Origin: Spirometra erinaceieuropaei
Taxonomy: Eukaryota; Platyhelminthes; Cestoda; Diphyllobothriidea; Diphyllobothriidae
Direction of reading: 5' to 3'
Length of the DNA stretch: 64,000 nucleotides
Assembly: GCA_902702965.1 (NCBI GenBank)
Contig: CACRXP010000088.1
Span: 690,497-754,496, forward strand
Shown piece by piece: positions 45,836 through 57,885 of the stretch. Below the pieces are notes generated by a model. It had not been told where the DNA came from. It searched no databases and saw only the letters and a program-made list of their open reading frames with translations. The first letter of the stretch is position 1; each line of letters begins with the position of its first letter. Made by a program: the position numbers and the translations under genes.

Positions 45836-46739
45836 CCAAATCATCTGTAGGAGTCTTCCACGAGGAACGCTATCAAACGTCTTCTTAAAGTAAAAGAAGA
45901 TAACATCCACTGGATGGCCCTGGTCTATGGCCCTTGTCAATTTTTCCAGTGAGTAAAGACTGCTTGTAAGACATAAGTGACCTCGAGGAAATCCGTGCTG
46001 AGCAGCACACAATAGGTTCCCCTGCCCCAGACATGACATTAAATGTCCTTTAGTAAGTCATTCCATGACCTTGCACAAAGTGCAGGTTAAACTAATGGGA
46101 CTGTTATTTTCAAGCTCCAGCCGAGATCCTCCTTTAGAGATTGGAGAAATATGGAATGTTTTTTATTCGTCTGGCAGTTCTCCTTCTTCCATGGACTTCT
46201 GAGTTATCATGGACACCGGTTCACACAGTCCGTCAGCTAATTCTGGGAGGACAAGAGAATGAATTCTATCTGGACCAGGTGATTTGGCAGGCTTCAGCCG
46301 GCGTATTTCGGTCCTTATCAACGTGGGTAAGAATAAATGATTGTATTCTAATGCGGGAGAAGAAGAAGTTTGTCGTTGGTCTACGTATGGCATAAGAGGA
46401 TTTGTGTCATGATTGAATATCGACCGAAAGAAACTGGAGAAGGCTGGTGCTTTCAGGTGATCATCTGTCTTAATTACTCCGTTTTGGGATCTCTGCGCTG
46501 GAATCGGGTCGCGATCGCTGTTGCCATTTCTTATATAAGTATAAAGGGTTTTAGGATGCTGCGGGGAGCTTTGTATTATGCATAGCTCATAGTTGTTTCG
46601 AAGTCTCTTAGCCCCGCGTTTACACACATTCCGCTGTCGCTTGTATTCCTTCATGTGTTCCGGGCTGTCTGTTTGTTGATTACGTCTCCACACTTTATTT
46701 CTCTTCTTAAACACAGTTTGCAGTTCATGATTTATCCAC
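45797..46739 (-). pseudogene. LINE RT N-terminal half (left arm)
   Basis: Minus strand: WINHELQTVFKKRNKVWRR, a Lys/Arg-rich region, KSPGPDRIHSLVLPELA (RT motif 1 region), a stop, then SPISLTCTLCKVMEWLTKGH, HGFPRGHLC and VIFFYFKKTFDSVPRGRL (RT palm, with the usual D in YFDF-like motif A replaced). Truncated before the FADD motif. Confidence 0.8.
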
Positions 46740-46985
46740 CGCGGACTGTTGCTTGTTTTCTTACGTTTGAGTAGACAGTTTAGATTAACGATTCTTTTGA
46801 CCAGTGCGCTGAATGTGCTCCGATGGTCGTTAACTGCTCCCTGCGATGTGGATATCCACGGTATTTCTGAGACTTGGGTTCGCATGCTAGAAACACCCTC
46901 CTTTCAGATAGTTGCTAGTAATTGCTCAGGTGAATCAGGTTGGGAAATCAAGGAATAATCGAATATGGTCACAATATGATTACTA

Positions 46986-48600
46986 GTTCAGTTCAGTTCA
47001 GTTTATTGAGAGAAATAGGCGTAAGGCTTTCAGTACTCTATTTGCAACGTAAAAAATGTGTGGTATACAGAAAGATGTTCTTGGCTGAAATAGTTCAAAC
47101 AGGCCCATAATGGTAGGACAAAATTGGAACGAGTTACAGCGGGTGCGCTCGACTTCTCTTTGCTTTTGCTCATTATGGAACATATATATGTCAACATTCT
47201 TCTTAAAACTTTGTATTGATGGTGACATCACGACGTCTGCTGGAAGGGCATACCATGTTTTGACCACTCAAACAAAGAAGGAGAATTTCCGCACATCCAG
47301 CCTTGCCTGTTGAGTGCGATGTTTTAACAAGTGACCTCAGAGGTTCGTCGTGGTAGCAAAGTCAAAAAGGTCTTCGAAGGCCAGGCTACAATACAACCCC
47401 TTTGCAATGCGGAATGCTTGCAAGAGATCCCCGCGAAGTTGTCTGTAACTTAGAGGGAAGGGGTTTAGATTTACTAGGCCGGTTGCATAAGGAAAGGATC
47501 TTTGACCCCTAACCATCTTCGTGGCTCTCCTTTGGACTCTTTCGAGGTAGTTTTGATTCTCAACCGCCCACGGTCTCCAGACTTGTATACCGTACTCCAA
47601 ATGCGGCCTGATGAATTTTCCGAATGTTTTTGAGAAAGCATCGTTGTCAAAGTCCATAAACGTACGCTTGATGGCGTACAGTACGGACATTGCGCTTTCT
47701 GTCACTCTGGGATGGTTTTAGGGAACTCGTCGTTAGCACAACTAGGTCCTTTTGGGCTCCGACTTCTTGTAGGGGTTCACCGCCCACAAAGTAGTCTCTT
47801 GTGCTGGCGGATCTAGCCGTGTTGCCTAAGCGAAGTATGCGGCATTTGCCAACGCTGAATCGCAGGGGCCAACGGTTTGACCACACCTCCAACCGATCTA
47901 GGTTCAAGCGTAGTCAGTCTTCGGCGGCAGGAACCCGAATTACACTCCATATCTTCATGTCATCGGCAAACATAACTGTTTCGCCGTCTACAGTTCTTGA
48001 GGCATCGTCCACGTAGATAAGGAAGAAAATGTGTCTTAATACTGAGCACTGGTGCACACCACTATCGATCATAGCAGGATATGATTTCCCTTGACCGATG
48101 CACACAACCTGGCGTCGACCCAAAAGGAAGTTTTCAATCCATTTAAGGAAGTTGCCACCGATCACTATTTTTTAGTTTATATAAGAGTATCTGGTGTAAT
48201 ACAGTGCCGAACGCCTTCTGGAAGTCGGTGAAGGCTACATGGACCGCATACTTGTCGTCGAGAGCTCAGGTCCAGCTCTGGAGAGATTGCAGCAAGTTTG
48301 TAGTGAATGATCTTCCTTTTCTGAGCCCATACTGGCATTTAGATAGGAGGCCGTGAACTTCCAGGAACTGCATCAGTTCACCCTTTATGATAATTTCCAT
48401 AAATTTGCAGAGAAGATATGTGAAGCTTATGGGCATTTAGTTTGTCGTCGATGCTCTGCTATCTCCTCTGTAAAGCGGAGTAATATGCGCCAGCTTCCAA
48501 TCGAAACAAAGAGTTCCGGTGTCAAATGACGTTTGAAAGAGCGTCGACAAAGCCACAGAAAGCACCCTGGCAAGCCCAATGCGAAAGCTTGTGTGGAATC
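46986..48600 (-). pseudogene. CR1/jockey-like LINE in the spacer, RT to 3' end
   Basis: Read on the minus strand: MPISFTYLLCKFMEIIIKGE, a motif A region with TDFQKAF, HQCSVLRHIFFLIYVDD (motif B), then VMFADDMK (the FADD catalytic motif), GKCRILRLG, LEYGIQVWRPWAVENQ, VQRRATKMV and finally VVMSPSIQSFKKNVD. It ends in AATAAACTGAACTGAACTG, a short tandem tail. Several frame breaks; the 5' part is missing. It is a different subfamily from the RT in the arms, since the shared PISFT/PISLT region differs. Confidence 0.82.
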
Positions 48601-48614
48601 TCATATGGTCCGCC

Positions 48615-49557
48615 GTGGATAAATCATGAACTGCAAACTGTGTTTAAGAAGAGAAATAAAGTGTGGAGACGTAATCAACAAACAGACAGCCCGGAACACA
48701 TGAAGGAATACAAGCGACAGCGGAATGTGTGTAAACGCGGGGCTAAGAGACTTCGAAACAACTATGAGCTATGCATAATACAAAGCTCCCCGCAGCATCC
48801 TAAAACCCTTTATACTTATATAAGAAATGGCAACAGCGATCGCGACCCGATTCCAGCGCAGAGATCCCAAAACGGAGTAATTAAGACAGATGATCACCTG
48901 AAAGCACCAGCCTTCTCCAGTTTCTTTCGGTCGATATTCAATCATGACACAAATCCTCTTATGCCATACGTAGACCAACGACAAACTTCTTCTTCTCCCG
49001 CATTAGAATACAATCATTTATTCTTACCCACGTTGATAAGGACCGAAATACGCCGGCTGAAGCCTGCCAAATCACCTGGTCCAGATAGAATTCATTCTCT
49101 TGTCCTCCCAGAATTAGCTGACGGACTGTGTGAACCGGTGTCCATGATAACTCAGAAGTCCATGGAAGAAGGAGAACTGCCAGACGAATAAAAAACATTC
49201 CATATTTCTCCAATCTCTAAAGGAGGATCTCGGCTGGAGCTTGAAAATAACAGTCCCATTAGTTTAACCTGCACTTTGTGCAAGGTCATGGAATGACTTA
49301 CTAAAGGACATTTAATGTCATGTCTGGGGCAGGGGAACCTATTGTGTGCTGCTCAGCACGGATTTCCTCGAGGTCACTTATGTCTTACAAGCAGTCTTTA
49401 CTCACTGGAAAAATTGACAAGGGCCATAGACCAGGGCCATCCAGTGGATGTTATCTTCTTTTACTTTAAGAAGACGTTTGATAGCGTTCCTCGTGGAAGA
49501 CTCCTACAGATGATTTGGGAATTTGGAAGAGAGAGCGCCTGTGTCAGGTTTTTCTGA
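48615..49557 (+). pseudogene. LINE RT N-terminal half (right arm)
   Basis: Base-for-base mirror of 45797-46739. The frame at 48526-49191 begins in spacer sequence and enters the arm at about WINHELQ. Confidence 0.8.
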
Positions 49558-50154
49558 CAGCATAACGCTGGATACGCTAGACGTACAGCCACTGTCTCGG
49601 CCGTTGCTTGTATCCGCTGGCATAGGCCTTTAGAGAAGCATGTTGGGGTCCGGCAGACAACCTGAAATGCTTCCTTGACATCGACTCGGTGATTCGAATC
49701 GAGTAAACGTTCGAGAATAGAAATCGAAATCGATCGGGTCTAAACCCTGTCTAGCCATGCGGGCATATGTCCATGCACTCACTTTACCAGGCGTCCCGTT
49801 GTAAGGCCGTCATATCCCGCTCCACAGGAGCAAGTGAATAAGTAAGTGCACATTGGTGTGGCCTCCAACGGTAGTCTGTCTTTAGCTCCCAGACGTAGGT
49901 GGGGAGAGTTTGTGAAGCATACGCGTAAATTCGCAGCGGAGAATGTTCTTGTGATAGCCGTAGTTGGGCGTCGTCTGACTAGTCCACTCGCTGCGTCCCC
50001 TGCAAATGATAGTCTTATAAATACATCTTTCTTTTTTGCAGTCGCAACAGCGAGCTTTGCTGTGCGTCCCCCAATATTTCGAGAATCAATCAGAGAGGCA
50101 AAATGTGCCAAATTAGCAAGAGCCTGACATCTGTAACCGACGAGAAAGGTCCAA
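49519..50154 (-). pseudogene. Penelope-like fragment (right arm)
   Basis: Mirror of 45200-45835, same stops and the same YDG change. Confidence 0.75.
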
Positions 50155-50479
50155 ATTCTTGGTTTTTGGGTTTCGTACTCTTTGAGTGACAGCAACAAGA
50201 TTCAGCGTTCAATTATTTGTGCCTCACTATTGGTCCGATCTTGTCTCGCCCGTCAACTGTGTAAAACATTTTTGAGGCTGACTACTGTTAGGGAAATAAA
50301 AAAGACTGGTTAAATCCCAACAAACAAGTATAACCTCGAGCCAAACCTGGTCTTAATCCTTGTAAGAGGATGCTGTGTGTCTGGTGGAATATTGTTGCGC
50401 GGGTAGTTAGCTATTGTGATTTGCTTGAAAAGAACCAGACCTCTGGTGCAGAACTGTACAGTCAGAAGCTTTGCCGTAT

Positions 50480-50850
50480 AGATAAATAATTAAACAAAAT
50501 CAGGCAAATTTTCGAAATGATGTCATTTCGCAGCATGACAATGCCAGATCTCATGTCGCAAAATTCACCAAAAATGTCATTGGGGAACGTGGTTGGGTGG
50601 TTCTTTTGCATCTGCCATATTTCATCTTTTGGTCACTCAAAGTTAATTTGACTGGAATATTTTTCATTAACCACCCGAATCTCCAAAATTGATTCGATGA
50701 CTGCTCTGAGTCAAACCCTGCTGATTTCGTCAAGCGCGGAACTGAAAAACTGCCTGAACTTTGGAAGAATGCTGTGGGCACCGTACGGGGACGCGTAATC
50801 GATTAATTCTATAAATACAGAAATGATGAAACTATTGTATTACTAAAAGC
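50480..50850 (+). pseudogene. mariner transposase C-terminal remnant (right arm)
   Basis: Reads HDNARSHVAKFTKNVIGERG (second catalytic Asp of the D,D34D triad), then a damaged PPYSPDLAPSDYH region, then NPADFVKRGTEKLPELWKN and GRVID with a stop. The third catalytic Asp motif is lost. Confidence 0.72.
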
Positions 50851-51294
50851 TGCATGAAATTATGGGGCAATACAATACCTACGGTAGGCAGGATATTTTC
50901 TCACATGATCATTTACAGGCCGCTATATGGTATGTGATATAATTTTAAGTATTTTCAGAAAGCAGGGTAACAGGCAATTTCTAGATTAGGGTCCTTTCAC
51001 TAAGTTTAAGATGTGTAACGAAGTCACATGCCTATTACTCCATCGGATAATAAGTGTTTTTGTGTTCACTACTTAGATTGTTGGTGTCAAGTAGGCAAAA
51101 CACCGAACCTAACAAAGTGGCGGTGATTTTAAGACCTTATTGGTTTGTCAAAATGCAAGGAAGCTCAACGACTCACGATTGATTCGAGTTGGCAGTCCTT
51201 GTTGCTGCCTTTCCGCCGCACTTCGCTCACGCGTTTTGTCCCAAAATTTTAAAATCGGGAAGACTTGTAGAAAGTTTGCTTAAGAGACATAATC

Positions 51295-53371
51295 AGTAAT
51301 CTATTGCCGTCTAATAGAGCCATCATCCGTTCTTCTATTATCTACGCCTACCATATATGGCCGCTTCATCGGCAGTCTCTAAAGAGGACGATAGTGAAAC
51401 AAATCGCTTTTTTATGCGCCCATAAACCCTGTAAGCAGACTGTTGTTGTCAGCGTTCAGAGAATTAGCGTTAACGGATGGGGGTAGCACGATAAGCAAAT
51501 TTGCATGTGACCAAGTGGAAGAACCAAGTTTTTGATTCGTTCATAAAACTCAGAATTATAGTGTCTAGTGAGGACTTGGTGGCACCAAAAACCCACAAAC
51601 AACCTCAATTATACCACTCCAACCGTGTTGTGTAAACATCTGAAGTTAATCAACGTCGGCATCACCTAACTTTAGCAATCGTATTCTGACAGCAAAACTG
51701 ACACCCTAAATATCACGGCGCGCGTCGCTGTACTAATGGGGTCCGCAAATAGACGTTGATTAAAACTAGTCAATGGACGCGTCCGATGCCGCCTGTTGAA
51801 AAGCAGATAAAAGCTTATTTGCGCCCGCGTGACGTCTGGATTTGCATTGATAGCGAAGCATACCCAGAAAGCGAGCATAGTGGAAAAATGGGAAATACCT
51901 AGTACGGCAAATAAGCGCCCACTGCCCCGTGTAGTACATCCGTCTTAGCCCAAATGACCGCGCTGACGAGGGCCGCGGGCATTTTTGAGAAACACGGCAG
52001 AGGCTGTAGACTCGGATGCAGGAACACGAACCACCGAAAAGCATTAAGTGGGTACGCATGGGCTTGGAAGTCAGCAACATCTGATGTTGATGTTATGAAT
52101 CATTTCATTCATGGCATTTAGCAAGCATGCTGTCTGGTTTTTCGGATCATGTTCTCCGATAAAAATATTGCCAATCGCATATTTTACCTCCAGGTCCTCC
52201 GCTTCCCGAGCCAAAATTTGGCTTAGGTTGGAGAGTTACCCATGCGTTAACCATTAAAAGAGCACTCTAGTTGGGCAAAAAAACGCATACGTGATGTGGA
52301 TATTAGGGATACTTAAGATTAGAATGAACAGTCGGGAACGTCACTTTCTGATAGTTTGACATTTCAATCACTTCGTTTCTTTAAGTCAAAGCAGTACAGA
52401 AACCTCCGGTCTAATGTATAGAGTTTCTTGAGTAAGGCTTGCTCATCACGTATCTTTCAATTTTTTCGACAACGTAAAGCTGCGTCGCAGTAGTAGTTGC
52501 TTTATCTTTAACATAGGTGGCCGTAGCCTAGTGAATTTAGAGACCTTGCTAGAGCTAGTGGACATCAGGAAGGTGTGGCGGGCTTGATAACCCGTTATCT
52601 GTCCTACATTGGTGACTTTTCTAAACTTGGCTTGTTTACAGCTCGGTTCTTTCACGATAGAGTGGAAGGAGTCTTAGGTAGACGAATTCACTCTCTGCCT
52701 CTGAGTCAAGCTTTGCAATATCGTCTGCCTATCAATACAGACTACGATGCGTACCTGAATCGATTCCTGATATCTGAGAAGTAAGACTGAACTTCCTCGT
52801 TTTGCTTGACTAGAAAACGGAAGTCGAAAGGCCTATTCCGTGTTTGAAGTTTACTATTTTCGAGGGATGTTTGCAACCCTTTTATCAAAATAATAACTAT
52901 TTTGTAGCAGCACGCTATTAATTAGGCTGAATTTAGCCCTTCAAGGTAAGCAGAATTGCAAAACCTACTGGTCCCCGCTGATTTTCCAACTAGGAACTTA
53001 GAAAGATCGAATAGGATTCCACGAGTAGATTTTCATCTCAATTGAGAATGAAGGATTTTGACTGAGCAGTTCACTTGAATGTGTGATAACACGTCTTCCG
53101 TATAATCGAGGCTGGTCTGCACAATGAGGCTTAAGGTACTCGCTGTACCGACCATGTTTCGTATTCAATAAAAAAAATCAGTTCTCAGGGAAACGTAAAT
53201 AGGCTTCAATGGAACCGCTACCTGTAATAAAGAAGACCTACGTGGGTTATCTAACATCTGACTGGTTCTCTGGCTTACTTCATAATTAGTCTATGATACA
53301 CGCAGGGAAGCTTAAGAAAAATAGAAGAATCTTTGGATTGTCTCAGTTCCGCAAATATTCCCATGTTACAC
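51295..53371. other. Intergenic stretch without recognised gene
   Basis: Short frames only (for example 51766-52080 minus, 52575-52784 plus), none with a known domain. Confidence 0.5.
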
Positions 53372-53385
53372 TTGAAAAGTCAAGT

Positions 53386-53423
53386 TGGCTAACACGTGTT
53401 TTCAGTAATTCTTCGTCAGGCCA
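53386..53423 (-). ncRNA. Hammerhead ribozyme, canonical core (left arm)
   Basis: The same 38 bases as at 53782-53819, on the minus strand. Confidence 0.8.
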
Positions 53424-53470
53424 GTACAATTACATGAAGGAGTGAAAGTGTACAAAATGAACAGTCTTTA

Positions 53471-53692
53471 NNNNNNNNNNNNNNNNNNNNNNNNNNNNNN
53501 NNNNNNNNNNNNNNNNNNNNNNNNNNNNNNNNNNNNNNNNNNNNNNNNNNNNNNNNNNNNNNNNNNNNNNNNNNNNNNNNNNNNNNNNNNNNNNNNNNNN
53601 NNNNNNNNNNNNNNNNNNNNNNNNNNNNNNNNNNNNNNNNNNNNNNNNNNNNNNNNNNNNNNNNNNNNNNNNNNNNNNNNNNNNNNNNNNNN
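53471..53692. other. Assembly gap (N)
   Basis: 222 Ns inside the loop of an inverted repeat. Confidence 0.99.
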
Positions 53693-53781
53693 GAAAGATG
53701 AGTGTTAATGACATAATTGACCCTTAGACACCTATAAAGACTGTTCATTTTGTACACTTTCACTCCTTCATGTAATTGTAC

Positions 53782-53819
53782 TGGCCTGACGAAGAATTAC
53801 TGAAAACACGTGTTAGCCA
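53782..53819 (+). ncRNA. Hammerhead ribozyme, canonical core (right arm)
   Basis: Type I hammerhead read in pieces: stem I TGGC / core CTGACGA / stem II AGAATTACT / core GAAA / stem III completed as AACAC pairing GTGTT / site UA / stem I GCCA. All conserved core bases (CUGANGA, GAAA, UH) are present. Predicted cut after A at 53815. Stem III has no loop in cis, so it could work better as a dimer, as proposed for small hammerheads of Penelope-like elements and retrozymes. Confidence 0.82.
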
Positions 53820-53833
53820 ACTTGACTTTTCAA

Positions 53834-55371
53834 AAATAGAAGAGTTGGAGGCTAGTAAACTCCTTCATAGCATAAGTGTTGCAAAAAAGATTTAACAGGT
53901 AGAGATAACGATTAAAAAATTAAATTCTGTTTAGATTCTTGATTTAACCATTCTGTGAACACCAATGCTAATAAATGATATAGGAGGAACCTCTGAAAAT
54001 TCACATATTTTAACATGTTGTGCTTCCCATAGTGGTTATTATGATGAATGCTTTTTCTTATATGCTGTTAATAATATGAGGCACTGTGGTTGTGTACTGG
54101 TCGAGTATTGATTACCCAAATGTCCTCAACCACAAAGGGGGTTTGGTGCGGGTTCAAATATAATTATGCATCACAAAACTCTCTTAATACTCTACAAACC
54201 ACAATATCTACCAACAGCAGTCGCGGATGTCAAGTAATAATTCGTTGAAAGAAACATATGTATCCTTGGTCTTGTTGGACATTTTCAAAAATGATGTTAA
54301 GTATAATTTGGCAGTTTGTATTAGGACTTATTTTAGCCACTTGGTTTAGGATGAGCTTCTTTTTATCTACTAACAAGAGCAGAGTTTTATGAGCTTTTGG
54401 GACTTGGATAATGTTTCGGTGCCCTTTGTTATAAGTTTTTTTCAAAGGTGACCAAATGTTGTACGAGTACTGCACCACAAGCATTTCCTACACTCCGTGA
54501 AGTTACTTCTGTGCTTAATAAATTGAATTCATTATTTTTGTAAATTATATTTTTACTTATTTCCCTAACAGAGCATCCTGACTTTTGCGTTTATCAGTGA
54601 CTGTCTGAATAGTATAACTTAATGCCCAGAATTGCGGGGGCATTCAAGCGACAGCTGCCAAAATAGAAGTATCCAGAAATGTGTGCTGTAGATATCAGAA
54701 TTAGGATTTCATTGCTGAAGTCTGCAAACGCATATGGTGGCAGTCGTTTGTTGCCGAAAGGGCCTTCAGCCTCCATTCAAAACGACGCATAGTTGTGCGT
54801 CATCCAACTGAACTGGGTGATCGGTGTGCAGTGAAATCAAAAAATACCCGCCCTGGTCGTTTTTATGCAGCCTTGTGGAATTGAGCGGGGCGCGCTCCTC
54901 AAGCCTATGATCTCAACCCAACATCACCACTGCCTATTACATACTGCGAAAGATCTTGTTTTCGACTTAATTTTATCCTGCGTCGGATTTTTTGTGTATT
55001 CCCACGCGGTTATAGATTGACAGATCCCGTATGCAATCAAAACAACACATACGGCAGCTTCAGTAGCAGGTCGCAGTATCGATTTATACTGTAGCCTGAA
55101 ACCAACTCACCCAATTGGCTGCATCTGAATGCTGCTTTGGAATTATTGAATAATAATTCTATCGTTGACTGCTTTGGAGAATTCAGAATTACTGAGAGGA
55201 GTGAACGCATTCAGGATCTGAGACCTACCGGCAGTGACTTTGGCTTCCAGAAAAGTTCAGGTTTAGTCTCTTTTAATCAGAATATCAACGTAATATTGTC
55301 AGACCTCTCCTTAATCTTCATTTATTTTAATTCTTTTGGGCAGCAGAAGAGAAATTTCGAGTACTGAAAAT
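53834..55371. other. Intergenic stretch upstream of the micro-exon gene
   Basis: A minus-strand frame at 54230-54484 (YSYNIWSPLKKTYNKG) faintly resembles a LINE RT C-terminus but is too decayed to call. The region should contain the promoter of the gene at 55372; no element is recognisable. Confidence 0.45.
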
Positions 55372-55420
55372 ATGCTCTTTTCATCGTGGAAAATCGTATT
55401 GGCCACCATCTGTCTTTTCG
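55372..55420 (+). CDS. Candidate MEG exon 1: signal peptide
   Basis: ATG then MLFSSWKIVLATICLF, a short basic-free start with Lys and a hydrophobic run typical of a secretory signal peptide, ending one base into a codon at donor GTAAGC (55421). Phase 1 is exactly the phase used by every short exon downstream. In schistosome micro-exon genes the first coding exon likewise holds the signal peptide. A stop in all-frame context just upstream (TGA at 55365) separates it from the preceding frame. The link to the exons 4 kb away is inferred, not proven. Confidence 0.62.
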
Positions 55421-55501
55421 GTAAGCAAACGGAAAAGGTTAATGCCTTTTGTTAAAACATTTCGGTTCGGCATTTATTTGGGTACAGTCAAAATATTTTA
55501 G

Positions 55502-55510
55502 TGGCTTCAA
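55502..55510 (+). CDS. Possible 9-nt micro-exon
   Basis: TATTTTAG, then TGGCTTCAA, then donor GTAACA. Phase 1 would give V-A-S. Nine nt is within the range of schistosome micro-exons, but so short a match can be chance. Confidence 0.3.
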
Positions 55511-57285
55511 GTAACATGTTAAGACATGAGTGGTTGTAATAGCATAAACATGAACTTTAGCAGGACTACAGCTCGCAACGTACATACGTAGCATTTCAAA
55601 CACTAAGCAGGACCGTTAAAAACGTTCTATACAGCATGCGTGATATTGTTTATCTGGCAGCATTACGTTTACAAATACTGCCACCTTCAAATAACTTTTA
55701 ACGACTGCTTCTTAAGGGCTGGCAGTGAACGCGAGGAGGTTATCACCTGGTATGTTTATTTTATGGATATATTTCCTGATATTCAGACGTACGTTCAGAA
55801 AACTACCTTTTACCGGAAAACAAACATATTTATTGCTTTTCTATATTTTTTCCCACAGTACGATGGGCATGCATTAAAAAAATCTCTTTTTCGGAAAAAT
55901 GAAGGAAAAATTAATTAAAAATGAGACGCGATTAAGAAGACCACAATCTACTTATGTATGCTAGTGGGTTTTTGAAATGTATTTCGTTTTCTAAAAGTGC
56001 AATGAACTTGTGTGTATTTCAAATATGTCCCGTTAATTCTCCAAAGGAGACAAGCCACTGCCTTTTCCTTAAATAATGATATCACGCGGTAAAGACGTTA
56101 AGCACGAATTTTTAACAGTTATTTGTCATAGTTAGCTATCTAGATCGCCATCACAAAAAATTTACATTCTTTGAAATGAATAATAGAAAGTAAATAACTC
56201 GAAGTCTTCCCATCCATGCCGCTTGGTTTAAATGTCCCTAGAGTTGTGATGCAAATAGTTCAAAAAATGTTTCACGCCTTCAGTATCTTGTTTTATAAAT
56301 GCAACTAACATTGTTCGATGATGAACAAATTTTATTGAACAAAGTCCACAAGCCTTTCCAAGCGAATTTCTCATTTGGGGAAAATCGACATTGCTTCAGG
56401 TGGTCATGCGCAATGAACATTATGGTTGGATCTAATTGCTACAACCCTAAGAAGTGATAAAATGTTTAATATTTTGCAATTTACACCAAATGGTTCGTAA
56501 ATCCAATGCACTAGCTTGTGTTTTCAAGACGAACTCGTTTAACAATAATTCATAAATTCAGGTTTTCTAAAACAATAAGGCCAGTCTTATCAACGGAAAA
56601 TAAACTTAGTGCGTTATTCATTAAGTTTGCAAGCTTACCACGTCGAAAGCCCACCTTTGACAAATGACAATTCGGATAAGTTTTTAGCTCATTACAGCAA
56701 ATTAGTACATATGCTATATAAGACTTCTAAAATGCCTTCCGAAGGCAAACCGCCATTTTTTAAATCCTTCGCTTCGTTTCGTTAGCTTGTTCCAAACTTT
56801 TGGGTTCCACTACGGTCGTAAATTTAAGCCCAGTACCCCGCTTGAGTGTCGCTGATAGATTTAGTTTCATGTTTACGTTGGATACAAAAAGCAGGATTTG
56901 CCTTCTATATTCCACTTAAGACTCTCTGCAAAAATTGGTAGACGCGATAATGGCTAGGAAATTCCCCCTAAGTGCAGTTCTTTAACTGACAACCGATATT
57001 ATTTGGTCATTTCTGTTCAAAAATGCACCTGCTTCAGCTTTATCTCATGGTCCAGTCTAAAAATGAAAAGGTATCTTAATTATATGCACCACCAGTAAAA
57101 TATCTTCAGGAATTCAAAAACGAAGCCTTTATGTAAACCGTACTTACGGTACTTCCTCAGGGAGAAAGCCTGGTCTTGCAGCTTCACCTTATGAAGATTA
57201 TACCGTCGAGCTACTGAATTGTTTTGAGTAGGCGAGGTTACTCCGAAACAGAAAAGGGCAACCTTGGGTTCGAGTTTGCAGATAG
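55511..57285. other. Intron-like, AT-rich stretch without recognised feature
   Basis: No further short exon with good acceptor and donor was found by eye. Confidence 0.45.
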
Positions 57286-57289
57286 AGTC

Positions 57290-57540
57290 GGTCTTAGGGT
57301 TTGGGTTAGTGTGAGGCTGAGAATTGAGTTTACGGTTAGGACTTGCGTTAAGTCTAATCGTTCCGATTAGAGTTAGGATTTTGATTGCGGTTTAGGTTTA
57401 ATGTTAGTGTAGGGGTTAGGAATAGGGTTAGGGCTACGATACGGTTTGGGTTTGAGTGAGGGAAAGAGTTAGGGTTAGGTTTAGGATTGAGGCTATTTCA
57501 AGAGTTAGGGTAGGGGTTAGGGTTAACGTTACGTTTGGGG
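57290..57540 (+). repeat. Degenerate TTAGGG-like tract
   Basis: Units GGGTTAGGGTTAACG and GGTTAGGAATAGGG. No bounding GCTAGATCGCAGTTGG inverted repeats are visible here. Confidence 0.75.
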
Positions 57541-57885
57541 TTTGGGAAATCATTCACACTGCCACAGCCTTCCTCACTGCTGCTTACAGTGGTAGTCGTA
57601 GTCTACTCTAAACTGCCATCCATCGTTATCCTACATTTACAATTTCCATTCCTTACCGCAAGCCAAATAAACCTTGTCAGTATGCATTTGCGTTATTGGT
57701 GTCGTTTTGGCATCTAGGTTGCGCGCGTCCTAGACTTACCTCGAATTCATCTCTTGGTCAGCCGATACCTTCATCCACACCATGCCGAATGAACTTGACC
57801 ACGCGATGTCACTTACGATTGGCTGGTTAGATCCCCACCGTATTTTTATCATTTGCGCCTCAGTTTCACCTCATTGAAAGTTTCA

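Larger units (their letters stand above)
43788..51294. repeat. Giant inverted repeat, arms 43788-46746 and 48608-51294
   Basis: The arms mirror each other. Within 44742-46739 / 48615-50612 positions sum to 95354 and no difference was seen. Outside 44742 the arms differ by many substitutions plus a ~280-bp and a ~25-bp indel. The spacer is 46747-48607. Each arm holds, from inside out, a LINE RT fragment, an opposed Penelope-like fragment and a mariner remnant. Confidence 0.92.
53372..53833. repeat. 99-bp inverted repeat around a gap
   Basis: 53372-53470 is the exact reverse complement of 53735-53833 as far as read. The loop contains the 222-N gap and 42 unique bases. Each arm carries a hammerhead ribozyme. 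Confidence 0.9.

Noticed and set aside
54230..54484. LINE RT C-terminus on the minus strand
   Set aside because: Only a faint likeness (IWSPLKK); too weak to list as an element.
55859..55900. Acceptor TTTCCCACAG followed by an in-phase short frame to a stop, as the end of the signal-peptide gene
   Set aside because: Possible, but the product would be about 30 residues and there is no poly(A) signal nearby.
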